Positions 25,647 to 33,538 of a DNA stretch of 40,787 bases are shown here, in pieces (the stretch's first letter is position 1; each line of letters begins with the position of its first letter). Origin of the DNA: Rikenellaceae bacterium. Its GTDB lineage: Bacteria; Bacteroidota; Bacteroidia; Bacteroidales; Rikenellaceae. The stretch is taken from contig JAFNVH010000082.1 of the NCBI GenBank assembly GCA_017379895.1, positions 1-40,787 on the forward strand, read 5' to 3'. The position numbers and the translations under genes were made by a program. Below the pieces are notes generated by a model that worked only from the letters and a program-made list of their open reading frames with translations, did not search any database and was not told the origin of the DNA.

Positions 25647-26603
25647 ATGAAAAAGTTTACCTGCGTCGATGATCTTGGCGATTTGCGTGCAGCAGTTGCC
25701 GAGGCGATGGAGATCAAGCGCGATCGCTTTGCACATAGCGATCTGGGTCGCAATCGCACGCTATTGATGATATTCTTCAATTCGAGCCTGCGTACTCGTC
25801 TAAGTACCCAAAAGGCTGCTATGAATTTGGGAATGAATGTAATGGTACTCGATGTAAATCAGGGTGCGTGGAAACTCGAAACCGAGCGTGGCGTGGTGAT
25901 GGATGGCGATAAGGCTGAGCATCTGTTGGAGGCTATTCCCGTTATGGCGTCGTACTGCGATATTATCGGTGTACGTTCGTTTGCGCAGTTGAAAGATAAG
26001 GCTGAGGACTACGAGGAGCGCGTGATTGAGCAGTTTATTCGCTACTCAGGTCGCCCCGTATTCAGTATGGAGGCCGCAACTCGTCATCCGTTGCAGAGTT
26101 TTGCCGACCTGATCACTATCGAGGAGTACAAGACCAAGGAGCGCCCGAAGGTAGTGTTGACGTGGGCTCCTCATCCGAAGGCTCTACCGCAGGCTGTGCC
26201 TAACTCGTTCGCAGAGTGGATGAATGCTACCGACTACGAGTTTGTGATCACTCATCCCGAGGGTTACGAACTGGATCCGCATTTTGTTGGTCGCGCAAAG
26301 GTTGAGTACGACCAGCGCAAGGCGTTCGAGGGTGCCGATTTCATCTATGCGAAGAATTGGTCGGCATATGCTGATCCGAACTATGGTCAGGTGATCTCGA
26401 CCGATCGCGATTGGACGGTTGATGCTGAGAAGATGGCACTTACCAACAATGCCTACTTTATGCACTGTCTGCCCGTACGCCGTAATATGATCGTAACGGA
26501 CGAGGTTATCGAGTCGGAGCGCAGTCTGGTTATTCCCGAGGCAGCTAACCGCGAAATCTCAGCAGAGGTTGTTATCAAACGCTTGTTGGAGGGCTTGAAG
26601 TAA
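25647..26603 (+). CDS. argF': N-succinylornithine carbamoyltransferase (ArgF')
   Basis: Transfers a carbamoyl group to N-acylated ornithine, the step that distinguishes this pathway from the usual one. 318 residues. The carbamoyl-phosphate loop is FFNSSLRTRLSTQ (43-55). The acyl-specific features include WKLETERGVVMDGDK and SMEAATRHPLQSFADL. HCLPVRRN and PEAANREIS lie near the end. Residue 90, directly after DGDK, is Ala. As I recall it, the succinyl enzyme of Bacteroides has Pro here, and the acetyl enzyme of Xanthomonas has Glu at the equivalent position. Ala supports succinylornithine as substrate. Confidence 0.93.
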   Translation: MKKFTCVDDLGDLRAAVAEAMEIKRDRFAHSDLGRNRTLLMIFFNSSLRTRLSTQKAAMNLGMNVMVLDVNQGAWKLETERGVVMDGDKAEHLLEAIPVMASYCDIIGVRSFAQLKDKAEDYEERVIEQFIRYSGRPVFSMEAATRHPLQSFADLITIEEYKTKERPKVVLTWAPHPKALPQAVPNSFAEWMNATDYEFVITHPEGYELDPHFVGRAKVEYDQRKAFEGADFIYAKNWSAYADPNYGQVISTDRDWTVDAEKMALTNNAYFMHCLPVRRNMIVTDEVIESERSLVIPEAANREISAEVVIKRLLEGLK

Positions 26604-26605
26604 CG

Positions 26606-27391
26606 ATGACTAAGATTCAGCATATCAATGTAGTAAAGATCGGCGGAAATGTGATCGACAATGCCAATGCTTTGGCGCGCTTTATCGACGATTTCGCTCA
26701 ACTACCTGCTCCGAAAATCTTGATTCACGGTGGCGGCAAGTTGGCTACGCGATTGAGCGAGAAGTTGGAGATTCCGACACAGATGATTGAAGGTCGCCGC
26801 GTGACCGATCGTCAGACGCTTGATGTCGTAACGATGGTCTATGCAGGTCTGATCAACAAGCAGGTTGTTGCCGGTTTGCAGGCGGTAGGCTGCAATGCAA
26901 TCGGATTATCGGGCGCTGATGCCAATGTGGTGCCCGCGACGCGTCGTAACCCTGAGCCGATTGATTTCGGTTTTGTGGGTGATATCGACGCTGCGAAGAT
27001 CAGCTCGGATTTCATTGCGACGCTGTTGGAGGCGGGTGTAGCGCCCGTTTTTTGCGCGATTACGCACGATGGCAATGGTAGTCTGCTCAATAGCAATGCC
27101 GATAGTGTTGCGTCGGCTGTGGCAGTTGCTGCGGCACGCATCGCTCCGACCGATATGCACTTCTGTTTCGAGAAGTTGGGCGTGCTACAAGATGTGGACG
27201 ATCCCGATTCGTTGATCGAGGAGATTCGTCCCGATTATTATCGCGAATTGCGCGAGGCGGGTGTTGTGAATAAGGGTATGATCCCGAAGATTGACAACGC
27301 TTTTCGCGCGGTCGAGGCGGGTGTGCAGAGTGTTACGATTAAACATTCGGATAACCTGCTCTCGAACAAAGGAACTATTATTAAACTCTAA
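26606..27391 (+). CDS. argB: Acetylglutamate kinase family (N-acylglutamate kinase)
   Basis: Phosphorylates N-acylglutamate. 261 residues of the amino-acid kinase fold: VVKIGGNVID (9-18), LIHGGGKLATRL, EGRRVTDRQTLDVV, LSGADANVVPATRR and the C-terminal NKGMIPKIDNAFRAVEAGV. It lacks the N-terminal extension seen in arginine-inhibited hexameric kinases, so feedback inhibition by arginine is less likely (inference). It begins 2 bases after argF'. Confidence 0.95.
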   Translation: MTKIQHINVVKIGGNVIDNANALARFIDDFAQLPAPKILIHGGGKLATRLSEKLEIPTQMIEGRRVTDRQTLDVVTMVYAGLINKQVVAGLQAVGCNAIGLSGADANVVPATRRNPEPIDFGFVGDIDAAKISSDFIATLLEAGVAPVFCAITHDGNGSLLNSNADSVASAVAVAAARIAPTDMHFCFEKLGVLQDVDDPDSLIEEIRPDYYRELREAGVVNKGMIPKIDNAFRAVEAGVQSVTIKHSDNLLSNKGTIIKL

Positions 27392-27397
27392 TATAAA

Positions 27398-28474
27398 ATG
27401 GGACAAGTGACTGCACAAGAGGCGATTGCTCTGCTCGATCAGTTGATTGCGACTCCTTCACATTCGCGAGAGGAGAGTGCAACGGGCGACTTGATTGAGG
27501 CGTTTTTACGTGCGCAAGACATCGATGTGCAGCGTATCCATAATAATGTGTGGGCAAAGTGTGTGGCGTTCGATGAGTCGAAACCCACGCTGCTGCTCAA
27601 TTCTCACCACGATACCGTTAAGCCGTCAGCAGCATATACGCTTGATCCCTACACTCCGTTGCATCGCGATGGTCGAATCTATGGTTTGGGTAGCAACGAT
27701 GCGGGCGCTTCGGCGGTTGCATTGGCAGCTACATTCTGCCGTTTCTATCGCGAGGAGTTGCCATTTAACCTTGTACTCGCACTGACCGCCGAGGAGGAGG
27801 TGATGGGCGAAAAAGGTATGCGTGCAATGTTGCCCGAATTTGAGCGTGTCGGAATCAAAATCGATATGGCTTTGGTTGGCGAACCGACCGAGATGCAGGC
27901 GGCGGTAGGCGAGCGAGGACTGTTGGTGTTTGACGCTACGGCGCACGGTCGTCGAGGTCACGCAGCGCGTAACGAGGGCGAGAATGCGCTCTATAAAGCG
28001 ATTGCCGATATCGAGCGCCTGCGTAACTATCGTTTTGAGCGTTGCTCGGAGTTGCTCGGCCCGATCAATATTGCGATTACGATGATTTCGGCAGGTACGC
28101 AGCACAATGTCGTGCCTGACGAGTGCCGATTTGTGGTTGATGTGCGCACCACGGACGCCTATACCAATGAGCAAACCGTTGAATTGTTGCAGGCGGCCGT
28201 CGAGTGCGATTTGATCCCTCGCTCAACGCGCGTGAGAGCGTCGGCTATTGGCGAGGAACACCCGTTGGTGAAGGCGGCGCTGGCAATTGGCCGCCAGACG
28301 TTTGTGTCGCCGACTACGTCGGATATGGCGTTGATGCCTTTCCCGTCGTTGAAGATGGGTGTGGGCGAGTCGTCGCGTTCACATTCGGCTGACGAGTATG
28401 TTCTCGAAAGCGAGATCGAGGAGGGTATTGTGCTGTATGGCAAACTGATAGAGAAATTGAAAGAAACGATATAA
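27398..28474 (+). CDS. M20-family deacylase, N-acetyl/N-succinylcitrulline or -ornithine deacylase (ArgE-like)
   Basis: A zinc hydrolase that removes the N-acyl group. 358 residues with metal ligands His70 and Asp72 (NSHHDTVKPS), bridging Asp101 (GSNDAGAS) and the Glu pair in TAEEEVMGEKG. The dimerisation domain has ATAHGRRGHAARNEG. Because argF' carbamylates the acylated ornithine, the expected substrate is acyl-citrulline, with argG using the released citrulline. It sits between argB and argH with gaps of 6 and 3 bases. Confidence 0.92.
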   Translation: MGQVTAQEAIALLDQLIATPSHSREESATGDLIEAFLRAQDIDVQRIHNNVWAKCVAFDESKPTLLLNSHHDTVKPSAAYTLDPYTPLHRDGRIYGLGSNDAGASAVALAATFCRFYREELPFNLVLALTAEEEVMGEKGMRAMLPEFERVGIKIDMALVGEPTEMQAAVGERGLLVFDATAHGRRGHAARNEGENALYKAIADIERLRNYRFERCSELLGPINIAITMISAGTQHNVVPDECRFVVDVRTTDAYTNEQTVELLQAAVECDLIPRSTRVRASAIGEEHPLVKAALAIGRQTFVSPTTSDMALMPFPSLKMGVGESSRSHSADEYVLESEIEEGIVLYGKLIEKLKETI

Positions 28475-28477
28475 GAT

Positions 28478-29770
28478 ATGAAACTTTGGAGCAAGGGCTT
28501 CGAGCCCGATAAATTGATCGAGGAGTTTACCGTAGGTCGCGATCGTGAGTTGGATCTGCGATTGGCAAAATATGATGTCGAGGGCTCGATGGCGCATATT
28601 CGTATGTTGGAGAGCATTGGCCTACTCGACAAGGCGGAGTTGGACGTGTTGCTTGAAGCGTTGGCAGAGATTCACGCAACGGCCGAGCGCGGTGAATTTG
28701 TGATTGAGGAGGGTATCGAGGACGTTCACTCGCAGGTTGAGTTGATGTTGACCCGTAAGTTGGGCGACGTGGGTAAGAAGATCCACTCGGGTCGCTCGCG
28801 TAACGATCAGGTGCTAGTCGATCTGAAACTCTTTATGCGTGACGAGTTGCGAATGATTGCCGAGCATACCGAGGCTCTGTTCGAGCGCTTGCAGAAACTG
28901 AGCAACGAGTATGCTGACGTGCTGATGCCGGGTTACACCCATTTGCAGGTAGCAATGCCTTCGTCGTTTGGTCTGTGGTTTGGCGCTTATGCAGAGTCGC
29001 TGGTCGATGATATGCAGATGATTGCTGCGGCGTATAAAATTGCAAATCAGAATCCTCTAGGTTCAGCTGCGGGCTATGGCTCGTCGTTTCCGCTGAATCG
29101 TCGTATGACAACCGAGTTGTTGGGTTTCGAAACACTCCATTATAATGTCGTAGCGGCGCAGATGAGCCGAGGTAAGACTGAGCGCGCAGCTGCTTACGCT
29201 ATTGCGGCTTTGGCGTCGACGCTGGGTAAGATGGCGATGGACGTATGTCTGTTTATGTGCCAGAATTTTGGTTTTGTGGGCTTCCCCGATGAATTGACCA
29301 CCGGATCGAGCATTATGCCCCACAAGAAGAATCCGGACGTGTTCGAGATTATGCGCGGTAAGTGCAACCGCTTGCAGGCTGTACCTAACGAGATTTCGTT
29401 GCTGACGGCTAATCTGCCGTTGGGTTATCACCGCGATTTGCAGTTGTTGAAGGATATTATCTTCCCCGCAACGATCGAGATTCGCTCGTGCCTTGATATG
29501 TGTGACTTTATGTTGCAACACATTCGTATTAACCGCGATATCGTTTCGGATAGCAAGTATGACTATCTGTTTACGGTCGAGGATGTTAATCGCTTGGCGC
29601 TTGGTGGTATGCCTTTCCGTGACGCTTATCGTGAGGTGGGTATGCAGGTGCAGCGTGGCGAGTATAAGCCCACACGCGAAGTACACCACACTCACGAGGG
29701 TAGTATTGGCAATCTGTGCAATGACGAAGTGGCAGAGAAGATGCGCCGCGCAATAGAGCAGATGAATTAG
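28478..29770 (+). CDS. argH: Argininosuccinate lyase
   Basis: Splits argininosuccinate into arginine and fumarate. 430 residues of the fumarase/aspartase superfamily with HSGRSRNDQVLVDLKLF, PGYTHLQVAMP and the signature loop GSSIMPHKKNPD (about 277-288, catalytic Ser). It is the last gene of the arginine operon, 3 bases after the deacylase, and a UUCG-loop terminator follows 23 bases later. Confidence 0.97.
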   Translation: MKLWSKGFEPDKLIEEFTVGRDRELDLRLAKYDVEGSMAHIRMLESIGLLDKAELDVLLEALAEIHATAERGEFVIEEGIEDVHSQVELMLTRKLGDVGKKIHSGRSRNDQVLVDLKLFMRDELRMIAEHTEALFERLQKLSNEYADVLMPGYTHLQVAMPSSFGLWFGAYAESLVDDMQMIAAAYKIANQNPLGSAAGYGSSFPLNRRMTTELLGFETLHYNVVAAQMSRGKTERAAAYAIAALASTLGKMAMDVCLFMCQNFGFVGFPDELTTGSSIMPHKKNPDVFEIMRGKCNRLQAVPNEISLLTANLPLGYHRDLQLLKDIIFPATIEIRSCLDMCDFMLQHIRINRDIVSDSKYDYLFTVEDVNRLALGGMPFRDAYREVGMQVQRGEYKPTREVHHTHEGSIGNLCNDEVAEKMRRAIEQMN

Positions 29771-29793
29771 CACTGCTTTATATAGTTAAAAGC

Positions 29794-29823
29794 AAACGCC
29801 CCGAACTTCGGTTCGGGGCGTTT
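29794..29823. terminator. Bidirectional terminator between argH and the SIS gene
   Basis: Perfect 13-base arms AAACGCCCCGAAC and GTTCGGGGCGTTT around a TTCG tetraloop, flanked by T-rich sequence on both strands. Confidence 0.9.
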
Positions 29824-29845
29824 CTTGTTTGCGAATGCTTGTTGA

Positions 29846-30607
29846 TTACAAACCAACCGAACGGCGCTTGTACTCTTCGATGCAAGCATCCAGACGCTCG
29901 TGAGCGGTGGTGTCGCCAGGAACGTTGTGCGAGGGGTGGATGTACAGCTTAACGCCGCGCTCCTCCAAGATCTCAGCAACAGTACAGATAGTCATCCAAA
30001 CGGTGGTTACCGAAGCCATAGTCGACAGAGGACCAACCTTGTCCTGGTGCTTCTTCAGCTGGCACGATGCGTCAACGATCGGGCAGCAGGTGTCAACTAC
30101 GTAGTCAGCGATCTGGAACAAGTTCTTACCGCACGAGTGGCGAGGAACCTTGTTGCCGGTCTCAGCAGCCGAGCCGAATACGATAACCTTCATACCGCGC
30201 TTCTTAGCCTCGAGAGCTACGTCGATGTTCACAGCGTTGATACCGGTGTGCGAGAAGATCCAGATAACGTCCTTCTCATCGAAGTTCCAGCTCTTCATAA
30301 TCGACTGACCGTAACCCTCAGCACGCTCCAACCACAAGAACTGGTGGATACCCATCTCACCGGTGATGTGAGTAAAGAAAGTCAGAGGAATCTCGCACAA
30401 GGGGTGGAAACCTACGAAACCACCGATACGGGGATACATCTCCTCGATAGGCAGGTTTGCGTGACCGCAACCGAAGGTGTGAACCCAACGGCCAGCCTCG
30501 ATAGTGTCGGCCATAACCTCAGCCACCTTCTTGATGTTCTCCATCTGAGTCTCCTCGATCTTGTCCATAACGCTAATAGCGTTCTTTTTCCATTCGTTAG
30601 CTAACAT
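29846..30607 (-). CDS. SIS-domain sugar-phosphate-binding protein (UPF0309-like)
   Basis: A 253-residue cytosolic single SIS-domain protein. The N-terminal helix is ANEWKKNAISVMDKIEETQ. VHTFGCGHANLPIEEMYPRIGG (about 42-63) carries the phosphosugar-loop region, IWIFSHTGINAVNIDVALEAKKRG is the second SIS strand-turn and KVIVFGSAAET follows. The conserved end PSHNVPGDTTAHERLDACIEEY is typical of the family labelled sugar isomerase-domain protein. Members may be isomerases or MurQ-like etherases. The function here is unknown. It is the last gene of the ROK-MFS-SIS run. Confidence 0.82.
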   Translation of the reverse strand: MLANEWKKNAISVMDKIEETQMENIKKVAEVMADTIEAGRWVHTFGCGHANLPIEEMYPRIGGFVGFHPLCEIPLTFFTHITGEMGIHQFLWLERAEGYGQSIMKSWNFDEKDVIWIFSHTGINAVNIDVALEAKKRGMKVIVFGSAAETGNKVPRHSCGKNLFQIADYVVDTCCPIVDASCQLKKHQDKVGPLSTMASVTTVWMTICTVAEILEERGVKLYIHPSHNVPGDTTAHERLDACIEEYKRRSVGL

Positions 30608-30666
30608 TTTGCTTTGTGTTTTTTAGAATTTTATAAATAGTTAATTAGTTAATTGTGGGTTTTTCT

Positions 30667-31818
30667 TTATTGTTTGCTCATTTTCTTAGCGGTCGAAACA
30701 GCAACGGGCACCAATACCATAATTGCAACAACTGCCAGAATCAACATCAACGGCAACAACTGATAGTTACCATCGTCGAATGCCAAACCGGTCAACTTAT
30801 TGAACGCCGACTGACCACACAGAGCGATGAAGAGTGCGATCGAGAATGCTGTACCCGACAATTCGCGGAAAGCACCACCGATATAGTTCAGCACAACGGG
30901 GAACGTAGCACCAACACCAAAACCGATCAATGTCATTGCAAGATAAACAATCGCTACCTCGTTACTGAACAGGTAGAACAGCACAACGCCGATCAGAGCT
31001 ACTGTTAAATATAGGTAGAGTGTACCGAGATCCTTCAATCGTTTCATAATTGCACCCAGAGGCAGACGGCCAGCCATCATACCCAGCGTGAACCAAGTCA
31101 TCGAGAGGGTAGCAGCAGCGTTATCCATACCTGCCGACTTGTCGAGGAACGAAATGGTGAAGCTACCACTTGCACCCTCGAAACCACTCTGGAAGAAGAG
31201 TACGAACGAGAAAGCGATCAGTGCGGGATATTTGAGCAGACCGAACGACTTGCCTAGCGATACATTCTCCTGCGGCTTAGCCTGCGGGAACGAGATCGAG
31301 CAGAAGAAGATGATGAATGCCACCATCACTGCCGATACAGCGTTCAGCGGAATGCGATACTCGGGAATGAAGTAGTTGAGTAGAGTCCAAAGCATTGCGC
31401 CAATGCAGTAGAATGCACCCAAAATGCCCAGACGGCCACCACGCTTATCATCGTCATAAATATCTGATACCAGCGCGTTGGTTTCGCCATTCAGGATACC
31501 GCCACCAAAACCGAGCAGGAAAATCGATGTGTGCAACAGGCTGATGCTGGTGAAGTTTGCTAAGCCCTGAATGCCAGCCAGAGCCATTGCTGAGCCGAGA
31601 ATGAGAAGCCACTTGTATCCGAACTTGTCGACAATCGGGCCAAACAGAATTGTACCGATGATAATACCTAACGACATTGTCGAGGGCAGTGCATTAGCAC
31701 CCGCAACGCTCTCGTTAAGCGGACTAAGAATCGGAGCCAACGACAGCATTGTTACTCCAAAAAAAGCCATTCCCGCGCAAGCTGCAACGAAAACTGAAGA
31801 AGTTGAGTAGTTTTTCAT
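30667..31818 (-). CDS. MFS transporter, probable sugar importer
   Basis: A 383-residue inner-membrane protein with about 12 hydrophobic helices. The MFS loop 2-3 motif appears as FGPIVDKFGYKWL (about 59-71). A symmetric half begins after the loop near residue 190 (KPQENVSLGKSFGLLKYP), with a second motif GRLPLGAIMKRLKDLG. It lies 14 bases downstream of the ROK kinase and 59 bases before the SIS gene on the same strand, so a sugar or amino-sugar substrate phosphorylated by the kinase is likely. The substrate is not deducible. Confidence 0.88.
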   Translation of the reverse strand: MKNYSTSSVFVAACAGMAFFGVTMLSLAPILSPLNESVAGANALPSTMSLGIIIGTILFGPIVDKFGYKWLLILGSAMALAGIQGLANFTSISLLHTSIFLLGFGGGILNGETNALVSDIYDDDKRGGRLGILGAFYCIGAMLWTLLNYFIPEYRIPLNAVSAVMVAFIIFFCSISFPQAKPQENVSLGKSFGLLKYPALIAFSFVLFFQSGFEGASGSFTISFLDKSAGMDNAAATLSMTWFTLGMMAGRLPLGAIMKRLKDLGTLYLYLTVALIGVVLFYLFSNEVAIVYLAMTLIGFGVGATFPVVLNYIGGAFRELSGTAFSIALFIALCGQSAFNKLTGLAFDDGNYQLLPLMLILAVVAIMVLVPVAVSTAKKMSKQ

Positions 31819-31832
31819 AGGTCGAAAATTTG

Positions 31833-32798
31833 TTACATAACATCAATAGGGTGGGTAGCTCGAATTGCCAAGTATGCCGCACCAAACAATGCAGCCTCAC
31901 CCTGCACCTCCGAAGCGCAGAACTGAACATCCTGCATCGAAATGGGCTGACCCCACTTGCACGCCTCGTCATAGATTCGAGGAATAAACTGTGCTGCGGG
32001 ACCGAATACGCCACCACCAAAAATAATCTTCTCAGGATTGAACAGGCTGACTAAGTTAGCTGTGCCCATTCCCCACATATCGATTGCCTTGTCAAGCACC
32101 TTGATAGCGATATGATCACCCTCAGCGTATGCTGCAAACACATCGTGCGATGTAACCTCTTCGATCGGCTTCTTCGAGAGAATACCGGTGTAATTGCGAG
32201 CGCAACGCAATGCGCGGTGAGCCTGCGTAGCAATACCGTTACCCGAAGCATAATATTCGAAACAGCCGCAGGGGATATACTCCTCAGTGTAGGGATATTG
32301 GAGTGCCATCCAACCCGTAGCACCAACGATGTCGTTAGCGCCGTGAATGATTCGGCCATCAAGCAGAATACCTGCGCCGATACCCGTACCAACAGCCAGA
32401 TAGATTGCATTCTCGCAACCGCGAGCTGCGCCCTTCCATACCTCGCCCAGAATGTAGCAGGTACGATCGCTCTCGATACATACGGTCAGATCAGGACGAT
32501 TCAGACCGGTAACAATACGTTGTTTTAAGGGGTAATTATCCCAGCCGGGGATATTCGGAGCCCAAACAGTATCTTTCTTCGAATAGACGATACCGGGAAC
32601 ACAGACACCGATGGCCTCAACCGAGATACTCGGACTGCGGAGTATCAGAGTGTTGATGACATCGACAACGAGTTGACCGACAGCGTCTCCTTCTGCACCG
32701 TTGAGCAATTTGATCTCTTTTGAGTACATTTTTCCCGATTGGTCGTACAGAGCCGCAGCTACTTTTGTTCCGCCCAAATCGACACCAATTACTGCCAT
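31833..32798 (-). CDS. ROK-family sugar kinase with an altered zinc site
   Basis: 321 residues of the actin-like ROK fold. The ATP-binding motif GVDLGGTKVAAAL is at 5-17, the catalytic Asp111 in CIESDRTCYILGE, and LAVGTGIGAGILLDG at 134-148. The zinc-binding stretch is unusual. The normal GEIGHM reads GATGWM (Trp163 instead of His), and only CGCFE (177-181) remains of the CxCGxxGCxE pattern. There is no N-terminal helix-turn-helix, so it is a kinase and not a repressor. First gene of a three-gene run with its own promoter. It probably phosphorylates the sugar imported by the MFS protein. Confidence 0.86.
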   Translation of the reverse strand: MAVIGVDLGGTKVAAALYDQSGKMYSKEIKLLNGAEGDAVGQLVVDVINTLILRSPSISVEAIGVCVPGIVYSKKDTVWAPNIPGWDNYPLKQRIVTGLNRPDLTVCIESDRTCYILGEVWKGAARGCENAIYLAVGTGIGAGILLDGRIIHGANDIVGATGWMALQYPYTEEYIPCGCFEYYASGNGIATQAHRALRCARNYTGILSKKPIEEVTSHDVFAAYAEGDHIAIKVLDKAIDMWGMGTANLVSLFNPEKIIFGGGVFGPAAQFIPRIYDEACKWGQPISMQDVQFCASEVQGEAALFGAAYLAIRATHPIDVM

Positions 32799-32847
32799 AG
32801 TGAAGTTAGAGTTTTTGAAATTAGTTATTCTGTTGTGTGTAGTGCTA

Positions 32848-32878
32848 CAAAGTTAAAATTTTTTTATTGAAAATACAA
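32848..32878 (-). promoter_or_regulatory. Promoter of the ROK-MFS-SIS run
   Basis: On the minus strand TTG (32876-32878), 20 bases, TAACTTTG (32848-32855), 49 bases before the ROK ATG. Confidence 0.72.
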
Positions 32879-32960
32879 TCGTTTAGTAGGCGTTTTTTTG
32901 AAAAATTAGCGTTTTTACCACCTTTTGAGCGCGATTTGGGGCACTTTGGCTGTGTGCACA

Positions 32961-32994
32961 AAAAGAACTGCCGATGCGTTTAACACATCGGCAG
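32961..32994 (-). terminator. Terminator of the PepSY-like gene
   Basis: Perfect arms CTGCCGATG (32968-32976) and CATCGGCAG (32986-32994). On the minus strand they are followed by TTCTTTTTG. It lies 25 bases after the stop codon. Confidence 0.85.
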
Positions 32995-33019
32995 CTCTAC
33001 GTTCTTAGTACTATATTTC

Positions 33020-33457
33020 TTAATCGTCCCAACCGATAAATCGGAATGAGTGATCGAATTTGAGTTGCATTCCTCCGTTCAGCTTGATTTCGTAGGTGTA
33101 ACGATCGCGATCGATCTTCACAATGATACTGTCAGGATGGTGCAATTTTACATATTCGAGAATAGGCGCAGGGATCAACTTCGAGTCGATAGCAACGTTG
33201 CGAGTCGAGATCTCTTTCCAGTCGCCTCTGCGATCAAATTCGAGCTTGGCCCCGCTGACCAAAATAACCTCATACGACACTTCGAGCATATCGCGCTCCA
33301 TCTTGGCGTATGACATTCGGTCGTTGGGGAACGACTCGGTGATAACTTGCTGAGCCTGTTTGGGCAACTGATCGAATCGAATGGGACGATCATTGTCGGC
33401 CTGAGCCGAGAGCCCAACCATCAAGAAAAGGGCGGTAATAATAGCTTTTGTTTTCAT
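33020..33457 (-). CDS. Periplasmic PepSY-like (DUF2874) protein
   Basis: 145 residues with a signal peptide (MKTKAIITALFLMVGLSAQA, cleavage about residue 20). Two tandem units follow. The first is LPKQAQQVITESFPNDR...YEVILVSGAKLEFDRRGDWKEIS. The second is IPAPILEYVKLHHPDS...YEIKLNGGMQLKFDHSFRFIG. Each is a helix followed by an antiparallel sheet ending in an FD-x-x-F/G-x turn, the DUF2874 pattern common in Bacteroidetes. It is 81 bases downstream of a histidine kinase and has its own -7 box. It may be a sensor accessory or a regulated target of that system (inference). Confidence 0.85.
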   Translation of the reverse strand: MKTKAIITALFLMVGLSAQADNDRPIRFDQLPKQAQQVITESFPNDRMSYAKMERDMLEVSYEVILVSGAKLEFDRRGDWKEISTRNVAIDSKLIPAPILEYVKLHHPDSIIVKIDRDRYTYEIKLNGGMQLKFDHSFRFIGWDD

Positions 33458-33490
33458 AGTATAAATCTGTTTTTAATTATTTTCTTGATG

Positions 33491-33498
33491 CAAAGTTA
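33491..33498 (-). promoter_or_regulatory. -7 box (TAACTTTG) of the PepSY-like gene
   Basis: Minus-strand TAACTTTG, 33 bases before the ATG. No ideal -33 element is visible, which would allow activator dependence. Confidence 0.6.
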
Positions 33499-33538
33499 CT
33501 ACTCGATTTTGAAATGAATTTAAAATATTCGAATTAAT

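Noticed and set aside
29900..30604. 234-residue plus-strand open frame opposite the SIS gene
   Set aside because: It mirrors the SIS gene, which has clear family motifs. The frame lacks any promoter and begins inside the other gene.
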